Shown: in pieces, positions 8,341 through 16,265 of the stretch
Position numbering within the stretch: the stretch's first letter is position 1
How the letters are laid out: each line of letters starts with the position of its first letter
Assembly: GCA_041918255.1 (NCBI GenBank)
Contig: JAYRWD010000028.1
Coordinates: 1 to 20,261, forward strand
Length of the DNA: 20,261 bases
DNA from: JAYRWD01 sp041918255
Lineage (GTDB): Bacteria > Patescibacteriota > Dojkabacteria > B142 > WJKM01
Reading direction: 5' to 3'
The notes under the pieces: generated by a model
Seen by the model: only the letters and a program-made list of their open reading frames with translations
Databases searched by the model: none
What the model was told of the DNA's origin: nothing
Program-made: the position numbers and the translations under genes

Positions 8341-11300
8341 ATGGCAAGTGTTAATGACTTGTTAGCACAATCAGGATTTTATCAGGGGGGAAGACAGGCA
8401 ATAGGCATGGGTACGACAACACCAATGGCTACACCAGCAATGCCGACTACTCCATCCGTTCTACAACCGCAAAGCCCGCTTATATCAAAGGCAAAGGCTT
8501 ATTTTGATAAATATGTGTATCCTAATGAATTTTCTCCAGGACTGTTATTGAATCCGACAGGGTTGCAAATGTATGGGCTCAGAAAGTACGGCGTGCCTAT
8601 CGCTAAAGCTATTACACGAGACTTTGCGAAGGCTGGGGCGACATTAGGAACAGGAATGGGAAGTGCGGGGGTTATGCTTACTAAACCTAGAGACTTTGAA
8701 ACAAATATTCAATCAGCCGCGAATGCTAATGGTCAGCGTCCGCTAACGCCTGATGAGCAAAGGGCTTTACAATGGCAGGATACAGTTACAAAAACAGAAG
8801 GAATGAATAAAAGCTATTACAATGCGCTCGGTCTTGGTGAGAAAGAATACGAGCGACTTGGACAGTCTAATCCTGCTGCCGAAGGAATACGACAGGCAAG
8901 TGCAGTAGGCGCTTATTTTATGCCTTTGGGGGGTGCAAAAACGGGGATAGCACAAATTGGACAACTCGCCACATCGGGCGTGATGGTGGGACTCGGACAA
9001 TCAGAGGATCTATCTAATTGGCAACAAGTACTAAAAAATATGGGAACGGGAGCTGGTGTTGCCCTGGTGTTTGCGGGGTTATTGAAAATGCCAGCGGCTA
9101 TACGTGCCTTGCGTCAAGGTACCGTATCCGTTAATGGAATTATGCAAAAATTAATAACAAAGCCACAAACACAGCAAGAATTACAAGCGATATTACAACA
9201 AGCACAGGCGGCTCAGTTAGACGATGTTGCGAAGGCAAAACTTGATAAAGATTTGAACAAATGGCTAATGAACAGGGCGGGAACAATTGATGATGTCAAA
9301 ACATCGAATGTATCACAAGGGTTAGCAAAGAATGCTGATAACTTAAATTCGGCAACAGCAATTGCACAACAAGCGGATAATCTAGCACCTGCGACAACGA
9401 GGGGTGTGGATGATAATTTGATTCAAGAAGCAAGGAAGTATAAGAGTGCGGAGGAGTTTGTGAAGGCACAACAACCAACCAAAGTAAAGTTTATTTCTGC
9501 CAAATCTAGTAAAGATTATATGGGTGGTCACGAAGCACCAATGGCAGAGGATATAAATGCTCCAATTTGGGACTTAACTGGTAAATATACTGGTAATAAA
9601 CTATATCCTGACGATATTTATGGTTTTGATTCTGCCCGCCTATATTCTAGTGGTATGGACTATGATACCACAGCTATTTCTATTTTAAAATCTTTAAAAA
9701 ATAAACCAAATGCTAAAGTGACTGTATACAGAGCTATTCCAAAAGATATAAAAGGTGAAATAAATCCTGGAGACTGGGTTACACTAGTAAAAGAGTATGC
9801 CAAAGACCACGGAGAAAGTAATTTAGGCGGAAACTACAAGATAGTAAAAAAAGAAGTTTTTGCAAGAGATATATTTACTGATGCAAATTCAATTCAGGAA
9901 TTTGGTTATGACCCACAACCGAGATTAGCACCAAAAGATACACCATACGAGCTACTATCAAAGGCATATAAAGAAGGCAAAACAGACCTGCACTCACAGT
10001 ATCAATCCCAACTAACCGACATATGGAATAAGGCGCAGGGGCTAACAAACAAGGCGGGAACTGTGGCAGATAACGTAATACCTATCCAGCCGAGTGGTAT
10101 ACAACCTAGAAAACAGATACTCTTAGGACAGACTACTAATGTGCCACAGGGGCTGAAACCAGCACCCGTCACACAAACTGTGGCTAGTACTAGTGTCTCT
10201 TATGGACCTTCAACTAATAAGATTCTGAATGAAGCGGAAGAGTTCTTTAATAAATATCCCGGACTTGAAAATAATAAACAACCTCTTTCAAGAGCGGTGG
10301 ATTATATAAGTCGTGGTTATCCTGATCCAATTAAAAGACAGGTAAAGCTTAATCAATTGATGGCGGGTATTTCTCCTGATGACCCTTACTATGCAGTCAT
10401 AAAGAAACTGGCTGATTCTAAATCTGTATCTGGTCTGGGAACTGAGCTTAGTAATTCGGTGCCCGAAAGTATAGGGAGAAGGCTACAAAATAAAGGCAAA
10501 CGTCTTTCCATGTGGGCTAGGGTTAAGAAATTTAAAAAGCCACGTGCGTCACTTGGTGGTATTGAACTATTTGAAAAGGTGGATAAAATTAAGACTGTTG
10601 ATCTATCAAAAAATGTTGACGAAGTTGTCAATTCTACGGGGCTTTCGTTGAAAAGTAATGTCAAAGTTCTACAAGGACAAATTAAAGAAGCAAGCGAAAA
10701 AGGAATAAAAACGGACCCGTCTATAGTGAATGACTTTTTTGATAAAGAAGTTGCTAAGTATAATACTAAAGCTAATAAGGAAGTAGTTGAAAGTATACGC
10801 TCAGAAGTTTTATCAGATTTTAACGAGGGAGCAGAAGATTTATGGAAATTCTACTTGAAGAAGATGGAATATGGCGATATACCCCGCTCATGGTCACAGA
10901 CTAATATGCGAGATCCAGTAAGGGCACAAGTATACAAGGATTTGTATTTTGAAATGAATGGTCATCTTAATAAAAAGCTAACGCAAGCTGGGTACAAAGA
11001 TTTTAAAGATCTAAACTCGAAAATTTCTACCCTGATTGATTTTTCGAAACACTTGAAGGGAGCTAATATTGCCCCTGCCAATTCATTTATTCAGTCGATT
11101 ATGGACACTAGAACATTAATAGCAATGGCGGCGGGTACTTCGGGCGGGATACCAGTATCTCTTGGGCTTTCTACCGCAAGTTTGCTTTCAAGATCACCAA
11201 ATGTTATCGGTGGTACAGGTACAGGTTTAACTAATATGGGTAATAGGTTTGTTTCATTAGGCAAGTCTGCACCATATCAAGCAATAACTTCGGCTGTAAA

Positions 11301-11505
11301 TAAGTTTGGTCCGTTCATAGCCGCAAAGAGAGCGTTACGACCAGATGATCCAAAAGTTCAAGAGGCGGAAGAAGTAATAAATAAGGCAGAGAATGACGAA
11401 TTTGTTAATTTTCAGCTTGATGTTTTCAATCAAACTGGTAAATATTTGGAAGACACACCTGAAACAAGGGCTATTTTTGAACAGTTAAGCGCTCAAAATC
11501 AATAA
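8341..11505 (+). CDS. Large internal (ejection-type) virion protein with embedded ADP-ribosyltransferase-like domain
   Basis: The protein has 1054 residues. Residues 1-270 are Ala/Gly/Gln-rich with hydrophobic stretches around 90-110 and 205-250 that could cross or perturb a membrane. Residues about 365-545 hold a distinct globular domain bordered by LIQEARKYKSAEEFVKAQ and LTDIWNKAQ. It reads YMGGHEAPMAEDINAPIWDL, YPDDIYGF, then KVTVYRAIPK (Arg464), GDWVTLVKEYAKDHGES (Thr481, Glu492), EVFARDIF (Glu505) and SIQEFGYDP. The order YRA, then GDWVTL, then a late acidic residue resembles ADP-ribosyltransferase-type domains seen in phage and toxin proteins. The C-terminal 400 residues are helical and basic. 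Size and position match T7 gp15/gp16-like ejection proteins that enter the host with the DNA. The virion role is fairly likely; the catalytic claim is inference. Confidence 0.55.
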   Translation: MASVNDLLAQSGFYQGGRQAIGMGTTTPMATPAMPTTPSVLQPQSPLISKAKAYFDKYVYPNEFSPGLLLNPTGLQMYGLRKYGVPIAKAITRDFAKAGATLGTGMGSAGVMLTKPRDFETNIQSAANANGQRPLTPDEQRALQWQDTVTKTEGMNKSYYNALGLGEKEYERLGQSNPAAEGIRQASAVGAYFMPLGGAKTGIAQIGQLATSGVMVGLGQSEDLSNWQQVLKNMGTGAGVALVFAGLLKMPAAIRALRQGTVSVNGIMQKLITKPQTQQELQAILQQAQAAQLDDVAKAKLDKDLNKWLMNRAGTIDDVKTSNVSQGLAKNADNLNSATAIAQQADNLAPATTRGVDDNLIQEARKYKSAEEFVKAQQPTKVKFISAKSSKDYMGGHEAPMAEDINAPIWDLTGKYTGNKLYPDDIYGFDSARLYSSGMDYDTTAISILKSLKNKPNAKVTVYRAIPKDIKGEINPGDWVTLVKEYAKDHGESNLGGNYKIVKKEVFARDIFTDANSIQEFGYDPQPRLAPKDTPYELLSKAYKEGKTDLHSQYQSQLTDIWNKAQGLTNKAGTVADNVIPIQPSGIQPRKQILLGQTTNVPQGLKPAPVTQTVASTSVSYGPSTNKILNEAEEFFNKYPGLENNKQPLSRAVDYISRGYPDPIKRQVKLNQLMAGISPDDPYYAVIKKLADSKSVSGLGTELSNSVPESIGRRLQNKGKRLSMWARVKKFKKPRASLGGIELFEKVDKIKTVDLSKNVDEVVNSTGLSLKSNVKVLQGQIKEASEKGIKTDPSIVNDFFDKEVAKYNTKANKEVVESIRSEVLSDFNEGAEDLWKFYLKKMEYGDIPRSWSQTNMRDPVRAQVYKDLYFEMNGHLNKKLTQAGYKDFKDLNSKISTLIDFSKHLKGANIAPANSFIQSIMDTRTLIAMAAGTSGGIPVSLGLSTASLLSRSPNVIGGTGTGLTNMGNRFVSLGKSAPYQAITSAVNKFGPFIAAKRALRPDDPKVQEAEEVINKAENDEFVNFQLDVFNQTGKYLEDTPETRAIFEQLSAQNQ

Positions 11506-11526
11506 ATTATTATTTAAAAAAATACG

Positions 11527-12405
11527 ATGGCGTACAATTTGAATCCGCAACAAATGCAAGCATTATCGCCCTTTTTGGCGGGTACTGGCAGCCCTCTGCA
11601 AACCCCTAATACTGGGATACCATCTATGGCAAGTGCGCCCTCTATGGGTGGTATGCCACAATCAGGTATGGGAAGGATGCCCATAGATGTTCAAAACCCT
11701 ATACCAATGCGGTCGAGCATGCAAGGTAGCACACCTATGGGCATGGGTATGCAAAGCGCGATGCCGACACAAATGGGCTTAGGAGGCAATACGGGTAGTA
11801 TTACGAGTTCGCCTGAGTATAAAGCATTGGTTTCTCAAGTGATGGGGGGCAAACTTAGCAATCTTGGTAATGCAATAAAATATGCAAATCTTATGTTTGG
11901 TGTCGGAGAATTTGCCCCAGAAGCTCCAGAAAGGCAGAAAATAGGTCCTGATCAAATAAAGAAAATCGCTCAATTGAATGCGGCGAGTAATATTCTTGAT
12001 GTGATGGAAAGAATGACTATGGCACGACATCCAGTTCAGGATGGGTTGCAAGCCAGATTCAAAGGATTGAAAGATACTACAAAGGGTATGCTAGGCTATG
12101 ATGCAAATACTAAGGTATATAGCGGACAGGTTAAAGGGTTGAGTTCTCTTGTTATTAGAGCGCTAGGTGAAGTCGGTACATTGACGGATAAAGATCGTGA
12201 TGTTGTTGTTGCGTCACTACCCTCAGTTTATGATACTCAGGAAGAGATCGATCTGAAATTAGGAAATATTCGTGAGGTTATTGAAAGAAACAAGGCTGAA
12301 AATGCACGCCTAAATAATAGCTATGAGGTTACTTCATCTCCGACAGCAGGTGCAGAAGATTATACAAGTACTGGGGAATACGCAGATACTGGTGGTATGT
12401 ATTAG
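11527..12405 (+). CDS. Met/Gly/Pro-rich protein with helical C-terminal domain, virion-associated
   Basis: The protein has 292 residues. Residues 1-95 are low complexity, dense in Met, Gly, Pro and Gln with repeated MG/PM pairs (for example GMGRMPID and TPMGMGMQSAMPTQMG), likely disordered. Residues 98-260 form a helical domain (LVSQVMGGKLSNLGNAIKYA, IKKIAQLNAASNILDVMERM, KGLSSLVIRALGEVGTLTDKD, ASLPSVYDTQEEIDLKLGNI). The stretch LxRALGExGTLTDKDxxxVxxxLPSxxDTxEEIxxKL is one that recurs in phage internal or structural proteins. It ends acidic (AEDYTSTGEYADTGGMY). It closes the internal-protein block, and a possible tiny gene on the other strand reaches its stop codon. No enzymatic motif is seen. 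Confidence 0.45.
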   Translation: MAYNLNPQQMQALSPFLAGTGSPLQTPNTGIPSMASAPSMGGMPQSGMGRMPIDVQNPIPMRSSMQGSTPMGMGMQSAMPTQMGLGGNTGSITSSPEYKALVSQVMGGKLSNLGNAIKYANLMFGVGEFAPEAPERQKIGPDQIKKIAQLNAASNILDVMERMTMARHPVQDGLQARFKGLKDTTKGMLGYDANTKVYSGQVKGLSSLVIRALGEVGTLTDKDRDVVVASLPSVYDTQEEIDLKLGNIREVIERNKAENARLNNSYEVTSSPTAGAEDYTSTGEYADTGGMY

Positions 12406-12533
12406 TTGGATTCTATGGAAATTATAGTAACAATACCGATGATAAGAAGGGCGAAGCCAAAGAATCCATATTGCAAGAATGCCCCAATTGCACAGACTAT
12501 AATAATAATTAAGGCAATAAAAAAAAGGAACAT
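12402..12533 (-). CDS. Candidate antisense small membrane protein (43 aa, two hydrophobic segments)
   Basis: Reading the minus strand, an ATG at 12531-12533 opens 43 residues ending at TAA (plus-strand TTA at 12402-12404). About 30 of the 43 residues are hydrophobic, arranged as two spans (FLFFIALIIIIVCAIGAFL and FFGFALLIIGIVTIISI) around a QYG turn, with a polar IESN end. This is what a genuine two-span micro-membrane protein looks like. It overlaps the last bases of the preceding plus-strand gene. No Shine-Dalgarno or clear promoter is visible. The same DNA read forward (12415-12546) gives a basic 43-residue frame of implausible composition. A chance hydrophobic frame in A/T-rich DNA is the main alternative. 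Confidence 0.3.
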   Translation of the reverse strand: MFLFFIALIIIIVCAIGAFLQYGFFGFALLIIGIVTIISIESN

Positions 12534-12563
12534 AACATATTATTAACTATTATTGCAATTATA

Positions 12564-12580
12564 CCACTTGAAGATAGTGG
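12564..12580 (+). promoter_or_regulatory. Short hairpin upstream of the repeat fibre gene
   Basis: CCACT at 12564-12568 pairs with AGTGG at 12576-12580 around a 7-base loop, ending 11 bases before the fibre ATG at 12592. One more A-T pair is possible with a bulged G. There is no T-run after it, so it is not a standard terminator. It could be a 5'-leader stem affecting translation of the fibre, or chance. This gap (12406-12591) is the largest spacer in the structural block. Confidence 0.25.
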
Positions 12581-12591
12581 GTTAATCAGAA

Positions 12592-13509
12592 ATGCCAAAT
12601 ATTAAACAATTAACTGAATTTCTAAAAGCAAACGATGATTCTTCTACGAAGGAATCGGACACTAGAAGGATGTCAAACATTAGACAGCTAACTGAATTTC
12701 TGAAAACGAATCCAAATCTTCCTCAAAAGAAACCAGTTATCAGTAAAAGTCCAGTACTAAGTAAGATTGATAAGGCATTGCTTGATATTAAAAACGATTT
12801 GAAGAAAGAGAGTGAGACTGAAAAGCAGGGAATTAAGAAATTAATCAAAGAAACCGTTTCGTCGGAAGTTGGAAAGATAAACATACCAGTCCCAAAGGAT
12901 GGGGAATCCATAAAAGGAGATGACGGGCATACGCCTATTAAGGGGCAGGACTACTTTACCTCGAGAGAGATTAGTGAATTTAAGAAAGAGGTTACGCCTA
13001 TTAAGGGGCAAGACTACTTTACCTCGAGAGAGATTAGTGAATTTAAGAAAGAGATTACCCCAATTAAGGGGCAGGACTACTTTACCTCGAGAGAGGTTAG
13101 TGAATTTAAGAAAGAGGTTACGCCAATTAAGGGGGTTGATTATTTTGATGGCAAAGATGCTTCACCAGATACGCCAAACCAAGTTAGGGACAAACTAGAA
13201 ACACTGATAGGTGATGAGAGATTAGATAGGGGAGCAATTAAAGGGCTTGATGCTTATGTTAAAGACTCTATTTCCACACTTTATGTTAAGACTGGTGTGG
13301 AATGCAATATATGGGTCGAGAAAATTTCAAATAAAACCCTCTCTTATGACGTGGATGGGAATCTTGAAACCATTGCAATAGCGGGCGGGCGAACATATAC
13401 ATTTACTTATGATGTAAACGGAAACCTTGACACAAAGGCTGATGGGACTTATACGTGGACATACGGTTATGATGTCGACGGGAACCTAGAGACAATAACG
13501 GTTACATAG
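12592..13509 (+). CDS. Tail fibre with tandem TPIKGQDYF repeats and YD-type C-terminal repeats
   Basis: The protein has 305 residues. Two diverged copies of an N-terminal motif (MPNIKQLTEFLKAN at residue 1 and MSNIRQLTEFLKTN at residue 27) are followed by a charged helical part (residues 45-100) and DGESIKGDDGHTPIKGQDYF. Three near-identical 21-residue units (TPIKGQDYFTSREISEFKKE) and a fourth partial unit span residues 114-185. TPIKGxDYF..xEI repeats resemble the neck or shaft repeats of phage fibres. The C-terminus carries YDVDGNLET, YDVNGNLDT and YDVDGNLET at residues 252, 273 and 293, the YD signature of RHS-type proteins. It lies before the beta-helix spike, so it may be a fibre shaft that binds its own spike. 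The virion anchor is probably the N-terminal motif. Confidence 0.65.
   Translation: MPNIKQLTEFLKANDDSSTKESDTRRMSNIRQLTEFLKTNPNLPQKKPVISKSPVLSKIDKALLDIKNDLKKESETEKQGIKKLIKETVSSEVGKINIPVPKDGESIKGDDGHTPIKGQDYFTSREISEFKKEVTPIKGQDYFTSREISEFKKEITPIKGQDYFTSREVSEFKKEVTPIKGVDYFDGKDASPDTPNQVRDKLETLIGDERLDRGAIKGLDAYVKDSISTLYVKTGVECNIWVEKISNKTLSYDVDGNLETIAIAGGRTYTFTYDVNGNLDTKADGTYTWTYGYDVDGNLETITVT
12931..13152 (+). repeat. In-frame 63-bp tandem repeat (3 full copies plus a partial fourth)
   Basis: Copies run 12931-12993, 12994-13056 and 13057-13119, then a truncated copy from 13120 to about 13152. The first three differ by only a handful of bases (for example CAG to CAA, ACGCCT to ACCCCA, ATT to GTT), so the duplication is recent or kept homogeneous. 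Each unit adds exactly 21 residues, so copy-number change would lengthen or shorten the fibre shaft without breaking the frame. Because the unit is a multiple of three, the repeat also keeps a second frame open (12920-13198), which is an artefact. Confidence 0.95.
13345..13503 (+). repeat. Three diverged YD-type repeats at the fibre C-terminus
   Basis: Three units starting at 13345, 13408 and 13468 (spacing 63 and 60 bases) encode YDVDGNLETI, YDVNGNLDTK and YDVDGNLETI with TYTFTY or TYTWTYG in between. The codons differ between units although the amino acids are kept, so selection acts on the protein. The repeats match the YD motif of RHS/tail-associated surface proteins, which wrap into beta-strand coils. 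Confidence 0.8.
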
Positions 13510-13548
13510 TTTTTTTGCGTCAATTTTATTTATTTTATTTATTTAATT

Positions 13549-13788
13549 ATGTTATGGACTGCAACGATTGTGACCAAGTCTAATGTAGATAGCGGAGGAC
13601 ATGCGGAATATCTTTATAACATCAAAGATGAAAACAATAATCTACTTTTTGATCATTTGATGGTTACTTGTTTTCCGAGCGAGGTAGAGGATATGATTAG
13701 GGAGCAAATGGTAGGACTGAAAAAGAATTATTATGAAAATGAAGAAGTAGAAATTGGTACACAAATCGTGGTAAATGGTGATATATAA
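13549..13788 (+). CDS. Small hypothetical protein between fibre and spike genes (79 aa)
   Basis: The 79-residue soluble protein begins MLWTATIVTKSNVDSGG and contains YLYNIKDENNNLLFDHLMVT, then an acidic helix (EVEDMIREQMVGLKKNYYENEE). It ends in a strand. Small proteins with an initial M-x-W/Y-T-A-T-I strand and a central helix are common neighbours of phage fibre genes and may be fibre chaperones or structural caps. No specific family is recognised. It is preceded by a T/A-rich leader (TTTATTTATTTAATT) without Shine-Dalgarno and lies 27 bases before the spike gene, so it is probably co-transcribed with it. Confidence 0.6.
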   Translation: MLWTATIVTKSNVDSGGHAEYLYNIKDENNNLLFDHLMVTCFPSEVEDMIREQMVGLKKNYYENEEVEIGTQIVVNGDI

Positions 13789-13815
13789 ATAAATTATTAC
13801 AATTGATCAAGACTA

Positions 13816-16233
13816 ATGGCATTTAAGCATGTTATTGCTGGGGGTAACTATTCGACAGCTACTACATGGGGTAGTGAAGGGAATACACCTACAATACACG
13901 TTTCAACGAATCTCACTCTATCAGGGTCTAATACTACCTGCGTTGCCTTTACTGCACCGAACACCACGAATGCATGTCTCGGCTGTTATATATTCGTGGT
14001 CACTGTGGGAGCGGGTAACGTTACGCTCACATTACGGGAATCGGGGGTCGATAAGTCGTCGGAGACGGTAGCTTCTTCCTCTTTGGTGGCAGGATCGTGG
14101 AATTTTATCCGATTTACAACTCCTTACACATATACGACAACTGGTAGCTCCGCTTACGATTTTAAACTTACGGATACGGGTAGCACGGTGATCGCGCAAT
14201 CCTCTACAGGATCGAGATTTGCGTATCGAGCTGTTGATAATCGGACGGGAGTACCGGGAACGTCAGACGATATTATGGTAGGCGGTTATATTACTAATGC
14301 TGGTCGGACAAACCAAACGTGTACTGTAGATGGGACGCAGACGCTGGGTAGCAATGGCGGCTCGGGTGTGCCAGTTGCTAGAGAGGTTGGCGTTGCGGCT
14401 ATTAGTGTAGTAGCAGGGGGTACTTTCAAATACGATATTGCTGCTAACTCCCAATTAACCTGTAAAGGAAGTGTTGCAATTTATCCTGGCGGTGAATTTG
14501 ATAACGGAACAGTCGCTAATCCAGTTCCGTCAGGTCAAACCGCCAAGCATATCTTTTCAATGAGTACTTCTGGAGGTAATGGGGTAGCGATTTTCAACGG
14601 TGGCAAATTTATCCCGCAGGGTAATCCAAGAGCCAACATTCACACAAACTATGTGAGTGGTGTGGGAACGGCTGCTGATCCTATGATAGTTGCTAGTGAT
14701 ATTGGCGTTGTAAACGATGAAGTTTTGATCACCGCAACAAACGGAAGCGGACAGTCAGAGTATAGAGTTATTAAGGCTAAAAACAGTTTAACTAGCTATG
14801 TTCTATCCAACACGGCAGGCGGGGCGGAATCGGCACTGACATATACACACACATCCGATGCCTACGTTATGAATCTGCAAAGAAATGCAATTTTCACAAC
14901 TGATAATACGTCAAGAGCTTTTTATATAGTGTCGTATTCAACCGTCGCTGGTGATGTAAATTGTGATTGGACACGATTTGAATATATAGGGGCTTTAACT
15001 GGATCGGATAAGGAAGGGTTTGGAATATCAGGAGCGTCTACTGTCGCAAGCATTGATAATTGCGTATTCTATAGACCCATCAACATGGCTATCTATCGAA
15101 ACTTGACAAAAACTTCAAGTACTTTCACTAATTTAATTGTTTGTGGTGGAACTGCAACTGGTAATCAGGGGATATTCGGGGGTTCGGCTACGATGGCAAA
15201 CAACCATTACGAGGACTGCTGGACGGTAGATTGCGCGAGAGTGGGATTTAGAGCCGCCGGGGTGGGGCATACATATACCAGATGCCATTCAATCGATATG
15301 AATAGAACTGTAGGTAGTGTTGGATGTGGTTTTAGTTTACCAGCGGGTCGATCAAAGTGGTATTCTTGTGAAGCTCATTTGTGTGGAGTACAAGGAGTTT
15401 ATATTGGTGGATCACACTTCGCTGACTTTTACGATTGCGAGTTTGGAAACAAAGGAACAAACACGATCGATATCACGACTGTAGCGGATACAGTACCAAT
15501 ACTAATGCTTGAGAATTGTCTTTTTGATTCGGCAACACTTTTGTCGGGATATACTGCTCTTGGCGATGGATCCGAAATAAATTTCCAAAAATTTAACCAA
15601 ATAGCAACCTCTCACCGCTTTTATAGTCCGTATGGTAAGGCAATAAGTACAGGGGCGGGTCTTTCGGACACTACAGTAAGAACTACTGGATCATTGGGAA
15701 TAGCGCTTCAACCAGAGGACTCAACAACAGGCTTCACATGGTCTTTTCAGATTCCTGCTGTGGGGAACACAACAGTAAATTTTCAAGGCTTTGCCCAAAA
15801 AAATGCAGCTTTCGGCACAGATGTTTGTACCATAAACCTTTATTTACCCGGTTCCACTACACCAGACGCAACCGCAAATCTTTCTGATACGACAGGTTCT
15901 TATCTGCCTCTTATTCTATCGGCATACTACAATAGCTCAATTTCAGGACTGGCAACGGTAGAGATTATTGCGAAAAGCACGACAGCAGGTGCATATATAT
16001 ACATAGACGATCTATACAACGCTGGTGACACGGTAACAAATTACGATAAACTTGCAGGATTAGATATTTGGCACGGGGGCAAACCTGCATCAATCATATC
16101 GCCCTTGTTTTTGGGAGGGATTCCCGGTGCAGTATGGGCGCAAAGTGCTAACAATGTTATTGCTGGAACGATGGGTGAGCTCCTACAAAAAGCTAAACGG
16201 TATGCTCAAACGGCGATGGGCTTGTCGGCATAA
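13816..16233 (+). CDS. Right-handed beta-helix tail spike / receptor-binding protein
   Basis: The protein has 805 residues. The N-terminal 160 (GGNYSTATTWGSEGNTPT, SSSLVAGSWNFIRFTTPYTY) look like a jelly-roll/carbohydrate-binding domain. Residues about 170-600 hold beta-helix rungs with frequent NxxF/C stacking such as SIDNCVFYRP, FTNLIVCGGTATGNQGIF, YEDCWTVDCARVGFRAAG, YSCEAHLCGVQGVYIGG and LMLENCLFDSATLL. A sandwich domain follows (STTGFTWSFQIPAVGNTTVN), then a C-terminal GAVWAQSANNVIAGTMGELL helix. The AVW...GTMGELL ending is a familiar phage structural terminus. It may bind or cleave a host surface polysaccharide; catalytic residues cannot be assigned by eye. Its 5' part (13921-14160) is about 50% G+C by hand count, well above the preceding fibre, which suggests exchange. 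Confidence 0.75.
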   Translation: MAFKHVIAGGNYSTATTWGSEGNTPTIHVSTNLTLSGSNTTCVAFTAPNTTNACLGCYIFVVTVGAGNVTLTLRESGVDKSSETVASSSLVAGSWNFIRFTTPYTYTTTGSSAYDFKLTDTGSTVIAQSSTGSRFAYRAVDNRTGVPGTSDDIMVGGYITNAGRTNQTCTVDGTQTLGSNGGSGVPVAREVGVAAISVVAGGTFKYDIAANSQLTCKGSVAIYPGGEFDNGTVANPVPSGQTAKHIFSMSTSGGNGVAIFNGGKFIPQGNPRANIHTNYVSGVGTAADPMIVASDIGVVNDEVLITATNGSGQSEYRVIKAKNSLTSYVLSNTAGGAESALTYTHTSDAYVMNLQRNAIFTTDNTSRAFYIVSYSTVAGDVNCDWTRFEYIGALTGSDKEGFGISGASTVASIDNCVFYRPINMAIYRNLTKTSSTFTNLIVCGGTATGNQGIFGGSATMANNHYEDCWTVDCARVGFRAAGVGHTYTRCHSIDMNRTVGSVGCGFSLPAGRSKWYSCEAHLCGVQGVYIGGSHFADFYDCEFGNKGTNTIDITTVADTVPILMLENCLFDSATLLSGYTALGDGSEINFQKFNQIATSHRFYSPYGKAISTGAGLSDTTVRTTGSLGIALQPEDSTTGFTWSFQIPAVGNTTVNFQGFAQKNAAFGTDVCTINLYLPGSTTPDATANLSDTTGSYLPLILSAYYNSSISGLATVEIIAKSTTAGAYIYIDDLYNAGDTVTNYDKLAGLDIWHGGKPASIISPLFLGGIPGAVWAQSANNVIAGTMGELLQKAKRYAQTAMGLSA

Positions 16234-16242
16234 AGACGTTAA

Positions 16243-16259
16243 AGGGATTGGGTTGCCCT
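16243..16259 (+). other. Weak inverted repeat after the spike gene
   Basis: AGGG (16243-16246) and CCCT (16256-16259) could pair around a 9-base loop. There is no T-run behind it, so it is a poor terminator and may be chance. It lies in the short spacer between the spike gene and the lysis promoter. Confidence 0.15.
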
Positions 16260-16265
16260 ATTACT

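Noticed and set aside
12415..12546. Plus-strand 43-residue frame in the gap before the repeat fibre
   Set aside because: Its composition (Ile runs with Lys/Arg) is unlike a folded protein; if the DNA codes at all, the minus strand is more convincing.
12931..13152. CRISPR-like direct repeats
   Set aside because: The 63-bp units are contiguous, without spacers, and lie in frame within a protein; no cas-like gene is nearby.
12920..13198. A 92-residue plus-strand frame overlapping the repeat fibre
   Set aside because: It stays open only because the 63-bp repeat is a multiple of three and lacks stops in this frame. The Arg/Leu-rich product has no sensible composition, and the fibre frame explains the region.
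13816..16233. Diversity-generating retroelement target in the spike or fibres
   Set aside because: No reverse transcriptase gene, no template repeat pair and no C-type-lectin-like tip was seen in the window.
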